This document shows positions 42,182-53,627 of a stretch of DNA of 64,000 bases, in pieces. The stretch's first letter is position 1. The number at the start of each line of letters is the position of its first letter. This stretch comes from Trileptium ribeirensis. Lineage: Eukaryota > Nematoda > Enoplea > Enoplida > Thoracostomopsidae. The stretch lies in NCBI GenBank assembly GCA_030248225.1, contig JASANE010011711.1:1-64000 (forward strand), written 5' to 3'. The notes beneath the pieces are model-generated. The model saw only the letters and a list, made by a program, of their open reading frames with translations, ran no database searches and was not told the DNA's origin. Position numbers and translations under genes: made by a program.

Positions 42182-44046
42182 CATTTGTAACGCGAATTAA
42201 CAGTAACACACAATGTCTCTAGCTGATGTGGTGTATTATTAAGCGAAGCGAAGCGTTTTTGTCAGAAGGGGAAAATTCGGAACCGTCTGTCCGTCCGTTC
42301 GTTGAACTACTCAATAACTACTGGGCCGATTTTAAAAAACTTGTGTTTGAAAGGCCTAATATTGGACAAGTGCAAGACATATAGATTTTGTCAAAATTTG
42401 TTTTAGTTAATTAGTAATTAACTAATATTAGTTAAGCCTGTCAGCCTAGTTTTAGCATTTTCAAACAAAATTGTTTATGTTTCAATGAATAATTATTTTA
42501 AAACTATTAATTTGGTGCGTATGCTACATCTCGCTTTTAGTAATTAACTAATTAGTTAAGCCTGTGAGCCTATTTTTAACATTTTCAAACAAAATTGCTT
42601 ATTTTTCAATGAATAATTATTTTAAAACTATTATTTTGGTGCGTATGTTACATCTCGCCGTGCTGATTATTAGGGATCGGGGCAACAAATTTAGCCCTGG
42701 CCGGGGCAACGTCGAAGCCCCTGAGGTCAAATTTAGGGGCCGGGACTGGGTAAAATTTATTCGCGTTTTAATTTAAGCTGATGTACAGTTGCTAAATGTG
42801 CGCACATGTTTCAGGTTTTAGATGACCTATATCCGCTATCTTTAGCTCAAAACACATAAAATAAAAAGTTGTAGATCACGACACACCGGTCACGGAATAT
42901 GGTTTCTGTTTTCTGATGCGATGCATCTGTAGCAAGATAAACCGCCGAACATTATCTTCACAGTGATGCAGGCACATGCAAAAATTCACGATTGGAGCTG
43001 TTCCGACACATTTGTGACTCCCAAAATGTGGTCGGATTTTTTCGATCCCACTGGAGGGCACACCCGAAACCATTAGGTATGCAAACAAGCTTTTGAGAAT
43101 CAGTCCTGTGGTTAAGACTGAACGTGTGACAGAGTAAAGAAAAAAATTTAATTTCGCCATAGTTGTGCGCTATTTAAGGAACTCCACTCGCTCCGTGTCA
43201 ATTAAGCCAAGACGGAATATTGGTAAATCTTTGAAATTAGGAATGCTAATAACCGGTACTGATATTGCCCAGGCGGATGAACAACGATGTTTCATTATCA
43301 AAAACGCGTACGAACATTTGGAAAATCGAACACTTAGTATTATTCGGATAGCCCCGATCCCGGCCCCAGCCGGGGCACACTTAGCCCCTGCCCCGGTAGG
43401 CTAGCACCGTCTCCGGTAGAATTCTTGCCCCAGTACAGGACTATTGATTATTAATCTGGTGTTTATTACTATTCGGGATGCTAAACATATGCTAATTAGT
43501 TAAATAATTAAGTGATGTTAGTTATTAATTTGCTAATTTTTACCTAGCTAGCCTTTTTAAGGTGGATTTGACATCAAATGTTTAAAACGTGATACTTAGT
43601 ATAAATTGATTAAATATTTAGTTGAAAACATGTATATACATAAATAAAATATAATACAGTTGGACTTGTTCCGCTCACTTTTTGTAATTTATTACGCTTA
43701 CTAGTTCAATTGTATTGTTAGTTTTTGAAAATTTCCATATTTGTATCTTATGTACGCTAACAAAATTGTATGCCTTATATCGTCAAAAATTTACAAAGAA
43801 AACATTGTGTCTTTGATACCGTCAGAAAATGACAACACCCTTGATAACTAGCCTTGAAAAGCTTGATGAAAAACTTGGGGTTCTAAGACACCCTGTGCCC
43901 GAGGGTGTGCCTGACACTGTGTGGTGTGTGGTTACATAAGTTCCAAACGTTGGGAACATTATAACGTGAACGCTGCGTATCTTCTTATCGTCAATACATG
44001 TGTTTAAAATTTACTTTGTCAAGTCAAAACTGGTCTTTCTTTTCAG
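42182..44046. other. no recognised gene; repeats and GC-rich patches
   Basis: It contains AAGCGAAGCGAAGCG and GTCTGTCCGTCCGTTCGTTG at 42240-42305, a combination I associate with old invertebrate transposons. The 124-bp duplication at 42412 follows. Two GC-rich patches, 42665-42740 and 43350-43432, are built of CCGGGGC/GCCCCGG motifs in roughly inverted arrangement and could be the ends of a degraded element. I see no gene. Confidence 0.4.
42412..42658. repeat. tandem duplication of about 124 bp
   Basis: TAGTAATTAACTAAT through AATAATTATTTTAAAACTAT to CATCTCGC occurs at 42412-42537 and 42538-42658, with a few substitutions and a 4-5-base indel. Confidence 0.9.
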
Positions 44047-44408
44047 TTAATTTAGGTTCGAGTACTTCCAGGTTCAACGAAATTAGCTTTAACATGTCCA
44101 TTTGGTTTCTGTGTTCATTGTTTAAGATTTCTCCTGGAGCCATGATGTACATCATTATGCCGAGCGTAGTTGGCAGCCACCCAGCACAAATCGCCGCAGA
44201 AGTATACCCTTTTCTCCAAAGAAAATTGTTTCACGAAAAGTTCGTTATATGTTATGGCGTTGTTCTTCTTTGGTACGTCAGTCGTCTGATCCAGTTATCC
44301 ACGACATCTGTGCAGCTCAGTTTAAGAACAAAGACTCAGCCGCTCGTAATATACACATCGATGATATTTCAAGCAAAAATTCATACGAAGGCGTGACGCA
44401 TAACTCGC
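44047..44408 (+). CDS. host gene 2, exon 1 of the visible model
   Basis: A strong acceptor (ggtctttcttttcag) ends at 44046 and a near-perfect donor (C|GTAAGT) starts at 44409. The frame that leaves the exon in phase 1 is open from 44126 and includes PFSPKKIVSRKVRYM, CAAQFKNKDSAARNI and DDISSKNSYEGVTHNS. A TAA at 44123-44125 blocks this frame further upstream, so translation either starts at ATG 44249 in an exon with 5' UTR, or a second acceptor (tgtttaag, 44126) is used. The joined product looks like a basic, serine-rich, probably nuclear protein; no family recognised. Confidence 0.55.
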
Positions 44409-46289
44409 GTAAGTTAAATTATTGTAATATACTCGTTGCGGAAGTAACTGATTTTGTTGGGTTTCACAGATAAATTGGAATTTGATCATATTACATTCCT
44501 GTATGTACAGTCATTGATATAAATGATATTGACTACATACGAGCAAACACCACGCATTTTGTGTGTAACACGCACACACAAATGCGTTTTCGGTGGTGTG
44601 CTTGCGTTTGCTTGACCATATAATTTTGCCTTTGATTGTGGTTATACTTCATGTTTGTTAAACAGTGTTGAAATGTACGCAAATATGGAGAGGAAAACAG
44701 CGACAAATGAGGCATTTCCATATAGCGAGCCCTGAGGGAGACGCTAGCTCGAGCTTTCGAAACTATTAAGGTAAATGATAAATTCTATTATTTTATAACA
44801 ATTTTCGAGAGAGTTGCAGCCGTGTGTCGAGCGAGCAGAAGTCATTTTTTCAGTGGGTACTGTATTTGTCTACCTGGCAGACAGAATGATGTACATCTTT
44901 ATTATTTTAGTGTCACAACACGTACTGAGGCGTGCTATTTACATAAGCCTCGAATTCGTCCTCTATTTTCAGAAGCGTTCTCTATCTCTATGACAAACTT
45001 CAAACACTTTTCGAACAGCTCTCGAACAATAATTAAAAAAGCGCGCCAAAATTTCGAACACGTCTCGAATAAAATTCGAACAAAATTTTTAAGTTATCGA
45101 ATGAACTTCGAGCGACCATCGAACGAACAGCACTCATTTATGGCGAGTACTGTATATGCTATATTACATCTGAATTATGCAATGACACAAATTGTTTGTA
45201 TATACAGTTGTCACGCACGCGTTTATGTTATTTGTGTGCCATTTGTATTTGGGTCAAAGGACTATCGTGTATATCTTATGAAAATTAAGATTATGGCTCC
45301 TAAATGTAGTTATAACGATAAAAACTGTTTTAAAGCTGCTAAGCCCTAATTTCAAATATTGGTTGAGATATTACTAAAAAGCCTTCAAACATTTACATGG
45401 ACTGGATGCTTTAATGCTTATTGTAATAGGGGGATTGATACGCTAAGATATTCAATACGCTAAAATTTCAATGGCTAACACTAAGCTAACAATAATTGCG
45501 GAAGAAGATGATGAAATTACAGCGGGAGGATCTCAATTCTCTTAAAAAATAAGTGGTGAGTTCTAGCGTTAAAGTATTAATTGTAATATTTAGATGTCCT
45601 CTGTTTTCGAGGAAAATGTCCGCCGAAATATCGTTTGACCAGTCCAGCAGTGTTTATAGAATTGATCATTATGCTCGCACTCTGTAATATGAACACAGCA
45701 AATGGGGCTTTGGGTTCACTGCCTGCACTCTGGGTACCGGACAACCGGTAGCATAAGAAAACCGTCGTATAGACTCCTGTGATACTTCTCTTTTAATTTT
45801 AGTGTTTAAAAACACGCAGCAACTTATTAAACTATAAATTTTACAAGCTAAAAGATTTCAACAAAGTAATCAAGTTTTACGTGTGTAACGCACGGTAAGA
45901 ATATGCGGAAGTAATTATTTACTCATTAATTAAATGCTTAATAGCGTGAGGCTGTTATAAACACAGTGACCGATTAAGTGTTCAAACGACTTCGACTCTC
46001 CTTTCAGAGGAGAATTGATTGTTAGCGATTAATTTAATCAAATTCGAATGCTTTAATTGTTTTTGAGTAATGAATTTCGTTTAAACCAAGATCATTCCAT
46101 TGCAATATCGCTCAATATCACTTGGTTTTGTATACATTTAATTGCGACTGTAGCTGTACACAATGTGTCTTGCTGTGTATTTTGGGAAACCAATATTATT
46201 GTATGTTTATACGTGCAACCAGTTGGCCCTCCAGTTATACCTTGAAATATAATTTTGAGATTTTATACAAGGTTAATATTTCTTTGTAG
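44409..46289. other. intron 1 of host gene 2
   Basis: A 1.9-kb phase-1 intron between donor GTAAGT and acceptor tttctttgtag. It holds a cluster of TCGAA motifs at 44990-45130 and no supported gene. The 175-codon frame at 44822 has no coding-like features. Confidence 0.55.
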
Positions 46290-46862
46290 AATTCAAACTT
46301 GGGGTTAGCAGCGAAGCGTGCAGTGATCCTGTGATGCGTAGAATCAACAATGTAATATCTAGTTTTTCGTTGCCAGTTTTTTCATTGATTCATGAACATC
46401 ACGTGGACAGTATCAAATCTTCAAGTAGTAATGGGGAGCCTCGGCTGCTGTTGTTGGATCATCCTACGTCGATTTCAGGAAATATGCGTCCGGTGTTTGC
46501 AACTGGATTAATCAACCAGCGGGATTTCATATCTCCACGGGCATCGTCAGCAAACGACTTTAGCAATCAATTAACAAAGGATCCAGTAGCTGATCCGGAA
46601 AAAGGAGCTTGTGTGGTAATTGCAGTAAACGATTCTGCGTGTAACCATTCCACGAAAAGTGCTAATTATTCTTCCATAAATCACCATGTAAATAATACAG
46701 TTACTCTGCGCACAATGAACAACGTATTCAATAACCTAGAATCTAAAAAATATAATGCCACCTCTACTTTATCTCCATATTATATGCAACCGCTTCGTCC
46801 ACAGGTGGAAAACGAGTCAACGTCTGTATCGTGGTCGAAGACCTGGCTCAAAAATATGCAAG
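46290..46862 (+). CDS. host gene 2, exon 2
   Basis: This 573-bp exon lies between acceptor atttctttgtag and donor CAAG|GTTAGT. Both introns are phase 1, and the frame is open throughout (191 codons). It starts KLGVSSEACSDP, then has SFSLPVFSLIHEHHVDSIKS, a Ser/Asn-rich stretch, and ends VENESTSVSWSKTWLKNM. No transmembrane segment or known domain is visible. The start resembles that of the next exon (GISSEAEDVS), so the two exons may derive from one another. Confidence 0.7.
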
Positions 46863-47264
46863 GTTAGTGTTCTCAAACGACTTAATGCCACCGATACGAT
46901 ACGTGATGAACCTAGTAGAAGCACATTTTTATATTGATTGACTTAACGACTAGCGTTTAATACATGTCTAACTAAGACATAATACGTCTTCATATTATGA
47001 ACTAATTTTTGTGATAAACGCATCTGTTCACCCAACAAGCTTCCATAAATTATGTGGCAACGTTATTGGCCCAGTATTACCTTATGTGAAGGTTCCGTTT
47101 TGTATGCTGTTTTGACATCGTTGGTTTAGCAACACCGCTTAAATTATACATGTTTATTATGCTGGTTCATATAAAGTCATTAATTTTTGACATAATAAAC
47201 GATCATCAATGACATCCATGAATGTACATTTTAAATTTTTAAACTTGTTTTTGCGGGCACTAAA

Positions 47265-47708
47265 TGCGCGTCTAAACTTAAAATGGCCCCGCTGACCATC
47301 CTATTTTGGTTTTTGTAAAAATTTTCAGCACCGAACACATTTTCTTGTCGGTCAGAAAATGCTACTTTTTGTGCGCGAATATTAAATCTAGTCGCGAACA
47401 GAATTTTGTCGGATTTGTAGTAGCAAGGGGTTGTTCGTAATTAATTAAGCAAGTAATTGATCAATAATATGACCGTCCCGTTTATGACATCACAGTTACA
47501 TTAAATTTATTCGCGAACAGAGGCGAATCCTGTTTCGATGCTATGAAATGTTACGGAATAATTGTAATAACCCGAATGAGAACCTTTAAGTCTGCGCTAG
47601 CAGTGAATTGAATCGAATATACTATTTGTTCTGTAGCAATAGATGTGGATTTGACATCGGGAATTGCAAAATAGGATAGTTGGCGGGGTCACATTAAGTT
47701 TAGTCGCA
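47265..47708. mobile_element. MITE with about 43-bp inverted ends
   Basis: The left end GCGCGTCTAAACTTAAAATG through CCATCCTATTTTG pairs with the reverse complement of 47667-47708 at about 80 percent by eye. The interior repeats CGCGAACAGAATTTTGTCGG-like motifs and has no ORF. No target duplication is clear, so the superfamily is undefined. Confidence 0.65.
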
Positions 47709-48409
47709 CAAAAATAATCTAGAACAAGCTATAAAACACATAATACGGTTAAACTCATAATGCCTGAATACAGTTAGTAAAATACTGTATAAATACAGCA
47801 TAATGCCTGAATACAGTAAAAAATTGTATAAGGAACGCTTTTTTTCAGTTAAAATTCTGTGGAAAACTTTCTAACACAATGCTCTGCGATTGAAGTATTG
47901 TCATATTGTGCTCGCTAAAATTCAAGTAAACTTGTCGGAATTTTGGACAACGAAAATTTGTCGGATTTGAATTCAGCGATTTTTATCTCGAATACCAAGA
48001 GCCTAACCATAGGATCCATTTACTTGTAACGTCACTATTGCTATGAATTTGTTCACGAACACTAAATAATCCATTTGCAAAATTGATAAGTATTAATGAA
48101 CTAATTTTCCCCAAATTCAAAATTGCCAAAATTCTGTTCGAACGCAAGGGATTTTGGCACTTGAATTTAGTTTTGGCCAATTTTCTGTTAACGAAAAACC
48201 GGACGAAATTCAGCAGTTTTTTCCGTAACAACGATTTGCAACTCAATATCGACTATTACAAAATTTATTGATAGTACAATATCCACTATTACAAAATTAT
48301 TACAGGTAATTATTGACATGATTGCATGACTGCGTGTTTAAAGAGATGGTCACGCTGCATCCTCATTTACCCGCTGTATTCATTCAGTCATGTGGTTGCG
48401 TATTTTCAG

Positions 48410-48960
48410 GCGTGGAACCGCAATACTGAGTCTGGCAAAACCGTGTTTCTATTCCGGCAAACGGCAAAAACCATGCGGAACCGCAATTCCAGTTAAAATT
48501 TTTGTTTAAAATACGCTGTACACACTATTACTCCAGTTGTAATCTATGTACATAACAAAATTTTTATGTGCATAGTGATCAATATCCTTTCACAAACTGA
48601 CAAAATTTTACCTCAACAAATTGCACAGTAAAATCTAAGCAGGAAAAAAGAAATAGTTTAATGCATCTATAATAGGTATAATTTGCCTTCTTAAGGCTAT
48701 GTTAACAAAATAACTGCAGTAAGATTGGTTGTTGCAGTTTTGTATTACCGATTCAGAGAGCGGCGGCGTACCTTTAAATGGAACCTGTCCAACCAGATAT
48801 GCGTTGAAGAAAATAACTTGGTTGCAATTATATACTTAAGCCGGTCTTTAGAACATGAACATGGCACCATAACAAGCAATTTGGTATTTTAACATCGCAA
48901 CCATCGCTCAGTACTGTTAATGCATTGAAGTTAAATACATTCTCTGGAACGCAACAGGAA
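48410..48960 (-). repeat. second copy of the CCGGAAC-ended repeat
   Basis: The reverse complement of 48415-48500 matches 32400-32490 (GGAATT, ATGGTTTTTGCC, TTTGCC), and 48690-48800 matches 32110-32230. It lies in intron 2 of host gene 2, while the first copy splits the LINE RT. Confidence 0.6.
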
Positions 48961-49775
48961 CAATATTCTTGTTAATTATTTGTGTTTACTGTTAAATCTT
49001 TGGAGCGTTGTTGGATTGTCTCAGCTATTTTGGCACACATATCTGCTCGGAAAATGGAACCTAGGGATTTTGTTTTTCAGAATCTGATAAACTAACAATT
49101 TTAGTATTATTATATCATATAATATATTATATAGTATGTTCGGTAGCTCGAAATATGTTACCGAAATTGCCTACTATACGAAAAATTGTGCGGCATTTAC
49201 ATTCATGGTTGTGCTGTTTACTCAGCGATGCATAGTGAAGGCATTTTTTCGTGTTGGCTGCCGGGAAAACCCGAGACCTGTGAAGTGTTTACATATTTAC
49301 CAAGGAGTAGAAAAAAATTAACGTAGAATTTTTTGCTTCTTCATACTCTTCAATTCCTGACGACACAATATGATGAAAACAACACATTAACAACAGCGTA
49401 ACGGCTATTTTCATCCCATTTCAAATCCACAGTGTCTATTTTTTCTGTCATTCGTTATATTGAAGATTTAATTGCTGTTCCAGCAAAAATGTGCAGTCTG
49501 TGATATCCGATAGAATCCCCAAGCCGACAATTTGTCAATTATTAAAATGCAGTTATACGGCTTGAAGCAGAGAATATTAATTTCGGCCATGTCTACGACA
49601 AAAAAATTAATTTTTTATGTTACCAGTATTGCATATATTTATGTTAAACCGTAGTCTAAACCTTAGATTAGTCTGTTAACCTATGAATAAATTTAGCTTA
49701 TTTTTACGCCAATAGACTTAGCTTATGATTACTGCCCGAATGGAATGTAAAATAATTTTAAATATACTTATTGCA

Positions 49776-50037
49776 TCCCCTGTGTCAACATCGAAACGAC
49801 GTAGGAAACCTGGTGGCCAATTTCCTGGCTATCCAGGACTATCTGGTAACTCGCCTTCGATCATAAAGGATCGCGATGCTTTTAGAAAAGAAAGTCGAAA
49901 TGGCCAGTACCTTTCTGGAAATCGCAGATTTTCAATGAACATACTAGAGCCGACTTCAATTAATAACCATACTCTTGAAGAAATATCACGTAATAGTCAA
50001 ATGAAAGATCCTACACGAGTGCCTAAGCGTCCTCGCA
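49776..50037 (+). pseudogene. partial copy of host gene 2 exon 3 within intron 2
   Basis: 87 codons (VSTSKRRRKPGGQFPGYPG to KRPR) align without gaps to 51116-51377 of exon 3 at about 65-70 percent identity, in the same orientation and with the frame open. It has no credible acceptor at its left edge, and the frame runs on to a stop at 50085-50087. Either it is a relic of an internal duplication or an alternative last exon. The frame-preserving divergence leaves open that it was under selection for some time. Confidence 0.75.
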
Positions 50038-50659
50038 TATTTATTGAAAAAAATATTTCAAAAGTTTTCTATACCAAGAGGGCCTAAAATTTTTCAAAAA
50101 TATAGGTTGGATATTTCTGGAACTGATTAGTTGAGCTCAATCGAATGGTGCTAAAATTATTACGGTATTTTTAAAAATTAAAAAATTTCGGGCTGCGGGA
50201 TCTGATCCTAGGAAAGAACATTTTGGTTGTTGGATACCACTATCCGTCTTATGCTTGAAACTTACATCTCTACCCATAATTTAAATACTGTGATAACGGG
50301 AACTAAATTTCTAGACATTTTCACACTTGAACAAACTCATTGAAGTAACTTTTTTATTGCACCGCGGAGACTTCATATTCGGTCCAAATACTATAACAAT
50401 TATCCATAAGAAGCTTATGTACCAAAAATGCTAGAAATTTGTTTTACGGTAGTGGTAAAAGGCAAAATACCGCATAATTGTTTTGCATATAACAAATGTT
50501 TGCATTAATCCTTCTTATATATGTATAACACAATTGCTTTGGACAGACTGCTTTGTTATTCGTCTGTTCGTTATGACACAGTTCATTATACATTAATTAC
50601 AGACAAATTCCGTTGACGCATTTATGTTTTATTGTAGTGTTGATTTGTATTGATTTTAG

Positions 50660-51897
50660 GCGCACAGCGAGGCAACACTGTAACTCCTTATAGTTGTAAT
50701 TCACCAACTGGGATTAGCAGCGAAGCAGAAGACGTGTCACATCTCGTAACACATTTCAACGCCACGCTTAAGTCAACTTTGTCAGATTGCCAAGCTGCTA
50801 ATGATGTCCCCAGTACATGCAAAACAACTCAGTCTCTCGAATCATCAAAAAAGACGAAACCCAGCAAAATTCCTGCGTCACACTACTTGAGTTATCGAAA
50901 AAACGCGAGGGCAAAGAAGAATGACCGAACTTTGTCTTCTCAGCAGGATCAGATTTGCAAAACGGCATTGGCTCAAACAAAATTTGAAAAAATTTTTGTA
51001 CGAAACTTGGAAAAAGCTGAGAATCTATACAGCAAAGTTGTAGCTAAGCGACAGCGCAAGTGCGATACAGACGATATTGGATCTTCATCACATTCGATAC
51101 CGCTACTTATTGAATCCCCTATGTCAACATCGAAACGACGTAAGAAACCTATTGGCCAATTTCCTGGCTATCCTGGCCTATCTGGTAACACGCCTTCGGT
51201 CACAGACCATGGTGTCGCTTTCACTAAAGAAAGTCGAAATGGCCAGTGTCTTTCTGGAAACCGAAGATTTTCGATGAACACACTAGAACCGAAATCAGTT
51301 ACTAACCATACGCTTGACGAAATGTCACGTAATACTCATACGAAAGTTCCTTCACGGCTGTCTGAGCGTCCTCGCCTAAGTGCAAGTTTGCACCGCTTGC
51401 AGTCACTTCAACTGAGATCTTTGTTAGCAAAGCAGAATCGTCACGATCGTCGTTTTCAAGATATTGACTACTCGAATGCTCTGTCATGCGGTTTTGGTGC
51501 TCATCAACGTGTTACGACATTGACATATAGTAACAGAGCGGAAGGATGGTTTTCGGACGACGCAAATTCCCATCTCTATTCACCACAGCCGATTTCTTCA
51601 GTGCAAAATTATGACTCAGGTTGTGAAAACCAGATTCTGTGTAACTATGTGAAGGATTCGTTTACGCCATCTATCGAGCAGCAATCACGCTTTAACTGTA
51701 GACATCCGAGCAGTACATTGCTTGGGCAAGAAGATGCTCATATAAGGTATGAGTTCATGCAGACTTCTCAATTTCAGCAGCCACATGTTAACGCTACTAG
51801 CAGTTTCCCCGTGAACAATCCTGCTGACACATCCTGGCAACCAACACGAAGCTACGATGTTGTTTTATTCGATGATTATGCGTACGATTTGTTGTAG
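50660..51897 (+). CDS. host gene 2, last exon
   Basis: Acceptor tgattttag ends at 50659. The two leading bases complete a Gly codon with exon 2, and the frame is open for 412 codons to TAG at 51895-51897. Features: a basic helix-rich region (SHYLSYRKNARAKK, FEKIFVRNLEKAENLYSKVV, KRQRK) at about 75-135; a KRRKKP...GQFPGYPGLSGN block at about 155-180; ASLHRLQSLQLRSLLAKQ at about 245; and a Ser/Tyr/Asp-rich tail ending DDYAYDLL. It is likely nuclear because of several basic clusters. I recognise no family. Its 3' third and 3' UTR are copied at 18918-19807, and a middle part at 49776-50037. Confidence 0.8.
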
Positions 51898-52764
51898 ACA
51901 AGAGATACAATTATCACATGTAGGCCCTCACCGAGCGGTAATTCCTATTCGATACCAGTTCAGCTAAACTAAAATAATAAACATTGTATACCACATTGGA
52001 TACATTGTAGTATACAGGTTGTACATGTTATAGTATTAGCATTTTCAATTTATGTGGAAGAAAAATGTAGGTTTGGCCCCTCCTCCCTGGAAAAGGTTTG
52101 CGATGGTGCGTTGGGGATGAGCGCTGTTTTTATGTATATATGTATAGGTATATATTTGTAGAATACATATGTATATATCATAAACATTGATATGCATATA
52201 TAAATACATACATAACATATATTCATGTAATTTTTTTGTTTTAGGATGTATGCTCATACATTTGTGCATCTTACACCAATAACAATATGTATATATCCAC
52301 GCATAAAAATAGCACAGATTACACATACAGGTAAACGACGATATATAGTAACCTCGGGTATTGCCGTCATTCCAAGCCTAAACCTTGCTAATCACGTACT
52401 CTGTTGTTAAAGTTGGTCGCAAGATTTATCATCGTATTCGTGACGCCATTTCCTTTGAGCTCATATTTGTTTCTCTAGCTCAGTTTTTTGTTTAACAACA
52501 GCCAGTTTATTTTTTATGTTCATAGATGTGATAATAACATTAAGAAGATTCAAACATTTGCTAAAGATAGCTAAGGATAGCTAACTGAAACGGATCAAAT
52601 AAAGAGTAATCTGTTGTTTGTTTTATGTCTATGTGTTGCTCTTTATATCGTAAAAAATTATTATTGGAGAATTTCTATATGTGATGATAGTAAATGTTGT
52701 GAACTATATAAATTTAGCTGTACTCGGGTATTGTCGTCACACTCATGGCTAATGCCGTTGTCAC
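51898..52764 (+). other. host gene 2 3' UTR and downstream DNA
   Basis: The UTR begins after TAG at 51897, with a poly(A) signal at 51976-51981. Sequence up to 52757 is shared with 18918-19807, apart from about 230 bp around 52170-52420 present only here. TATGTATATA-type simple sequence occurs at 52130-52215. Confidence 0.7.
51976..51981 (+). terminator. poly(A) signal of host gene 2
   Basis: AATAAA lies 79 bp after the stop codon. It is conserved in the copy at 19253-19258. Confidence 0.6.
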
Positions 52765-52814
52765 GGTACAATTTTTCCCCGGTATGATTTCTCCCCCCCC
52801 GGAAAAATTGTACC
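52765..52814. repeat. perfect 14-bp inverted repeat with C-rich loop
   Basis: GGTACAATTTTTCC at 52765-52778 pairs with GGAAAAATTGTACC at 52801-52814. The loop and right flank repeat CCGGTATGATTT followed by C-runs. It begins exactly where the homology of the duplicated 3' UTR ends (52757). Confidence 0.85.
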
Positions 52815-53188
52815 GGTATGATTTTCCCCCCGGAGAAAATATTCTATCACACAACAGTGTTTATGAAGTTAAATTTTGGCATAGACATATTTCTTATGAA
52901 AATGCGTGCATGTATTGAAGAACGGGTCAATTTTAACCGCTCAGCCAAACCATGGAAGTCATGCTCAGAGAAACTCCGCCATAACATTTACATAAGAAAC
53001 AAAGCATATTATCCGGAGCAACATGTTCTTTAAGTTTCTAGTCTATTAATTAAAAGTCAGAATTCACTTTTAATAAAAAACCTTTAAAACGGAAGTTCTG
53101 AAATAAATGAATTGCCTACAGCATGAGACATCCAATATTTTGCCCTTAATAAAGAGATATTTTCGCGCTGCACATAACATGTTCAACG

Positions 53189-53604
53189 TTACTCACTGAT
53201 TAATTGAAAGTTTGGATTTTCGATCGCTTCACAAGCTGAACCGGGAAATTCACTCAAGACTCCTGAGCAGAAGCACTGGTATAGGTGTTTTCTAGCTGCT
53301 TGCTGGTCGTAAATACGTCTCGCAGGACATACTCCCATTGCCAGATCAACCATATAGGCGATTGCAGAAACACCACAATCACTTGATCCCTTCTGCCATT
53401 GCACAGGCATAATTCTAATTGAATGGGGTCGTTTTCAATTAAATGCCAATAGACTCGACGCAATGCCTTTTTTAAATCTTCTTTGATGAATGGCAGCGCA
53501 ATGCTTTTCCAGCGAGCTGTTTTGACGGCGTTTGTTGAAAGTTTACACACTTTCTGCAGCGGAGCGTCTGTTATGACCTTTGGTCTTTTGTGGAACTTTT
53601 TCAC
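53189..53604 (-). pseudogene. Ulp1/C48-type cysteine protease segment
   Basis: On the minus strand, downstream of the integrase, 53254-53604 encodes a basic linker (FHKRPKVITDAPLQKV to ALRRVYWHLIEND). After a frameshift at about 53400, 53189-53410 encodes QWQKGSSDCGVSAIAYMVDL and RKHLYQCFCSGVLSEFP. The Q.G..DCG block carries the catalytic Cys of adenain/Ulp1-like proteases, and the MR.HL..C...FP ending is typical of transposon-linked members. The part with the catalytic His and Asp is not visible, so this is a remnant or an inactive domain. Such proteases are known in some Ginger-type DNA transposons. Confidence 0.65.
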
Positions 53605-53627
53605 AAGACTAGTGGAGTAAGTGGAGC

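Larger units (their letters stand above)
46863..50659. other. intron 2 of host gene 2
   Basis: A 3.8-kb phase-1 intron from GTTAGT to tgattttag. It contains a MITE (47265-47708), a copy of the CCGGAAC-ended repeat (48410-48960) and a partial copy of exon 3 (49776-50037). Nothing else coding is seen. Confidence 0.7.

Noticed and set aside
43998..44396. Alternative frame with hydrophobic segment over exon 1 of host gene 2
   Set aside because: It stops before the donor at 44409, while the other frame reaches it in phase with exon 2.
44822..45349. 175-codon frame in host gene 2 intron 1
   Set aside because: No motif and not joined by splice signals in phase; it overlaps the TCGAA cluster.
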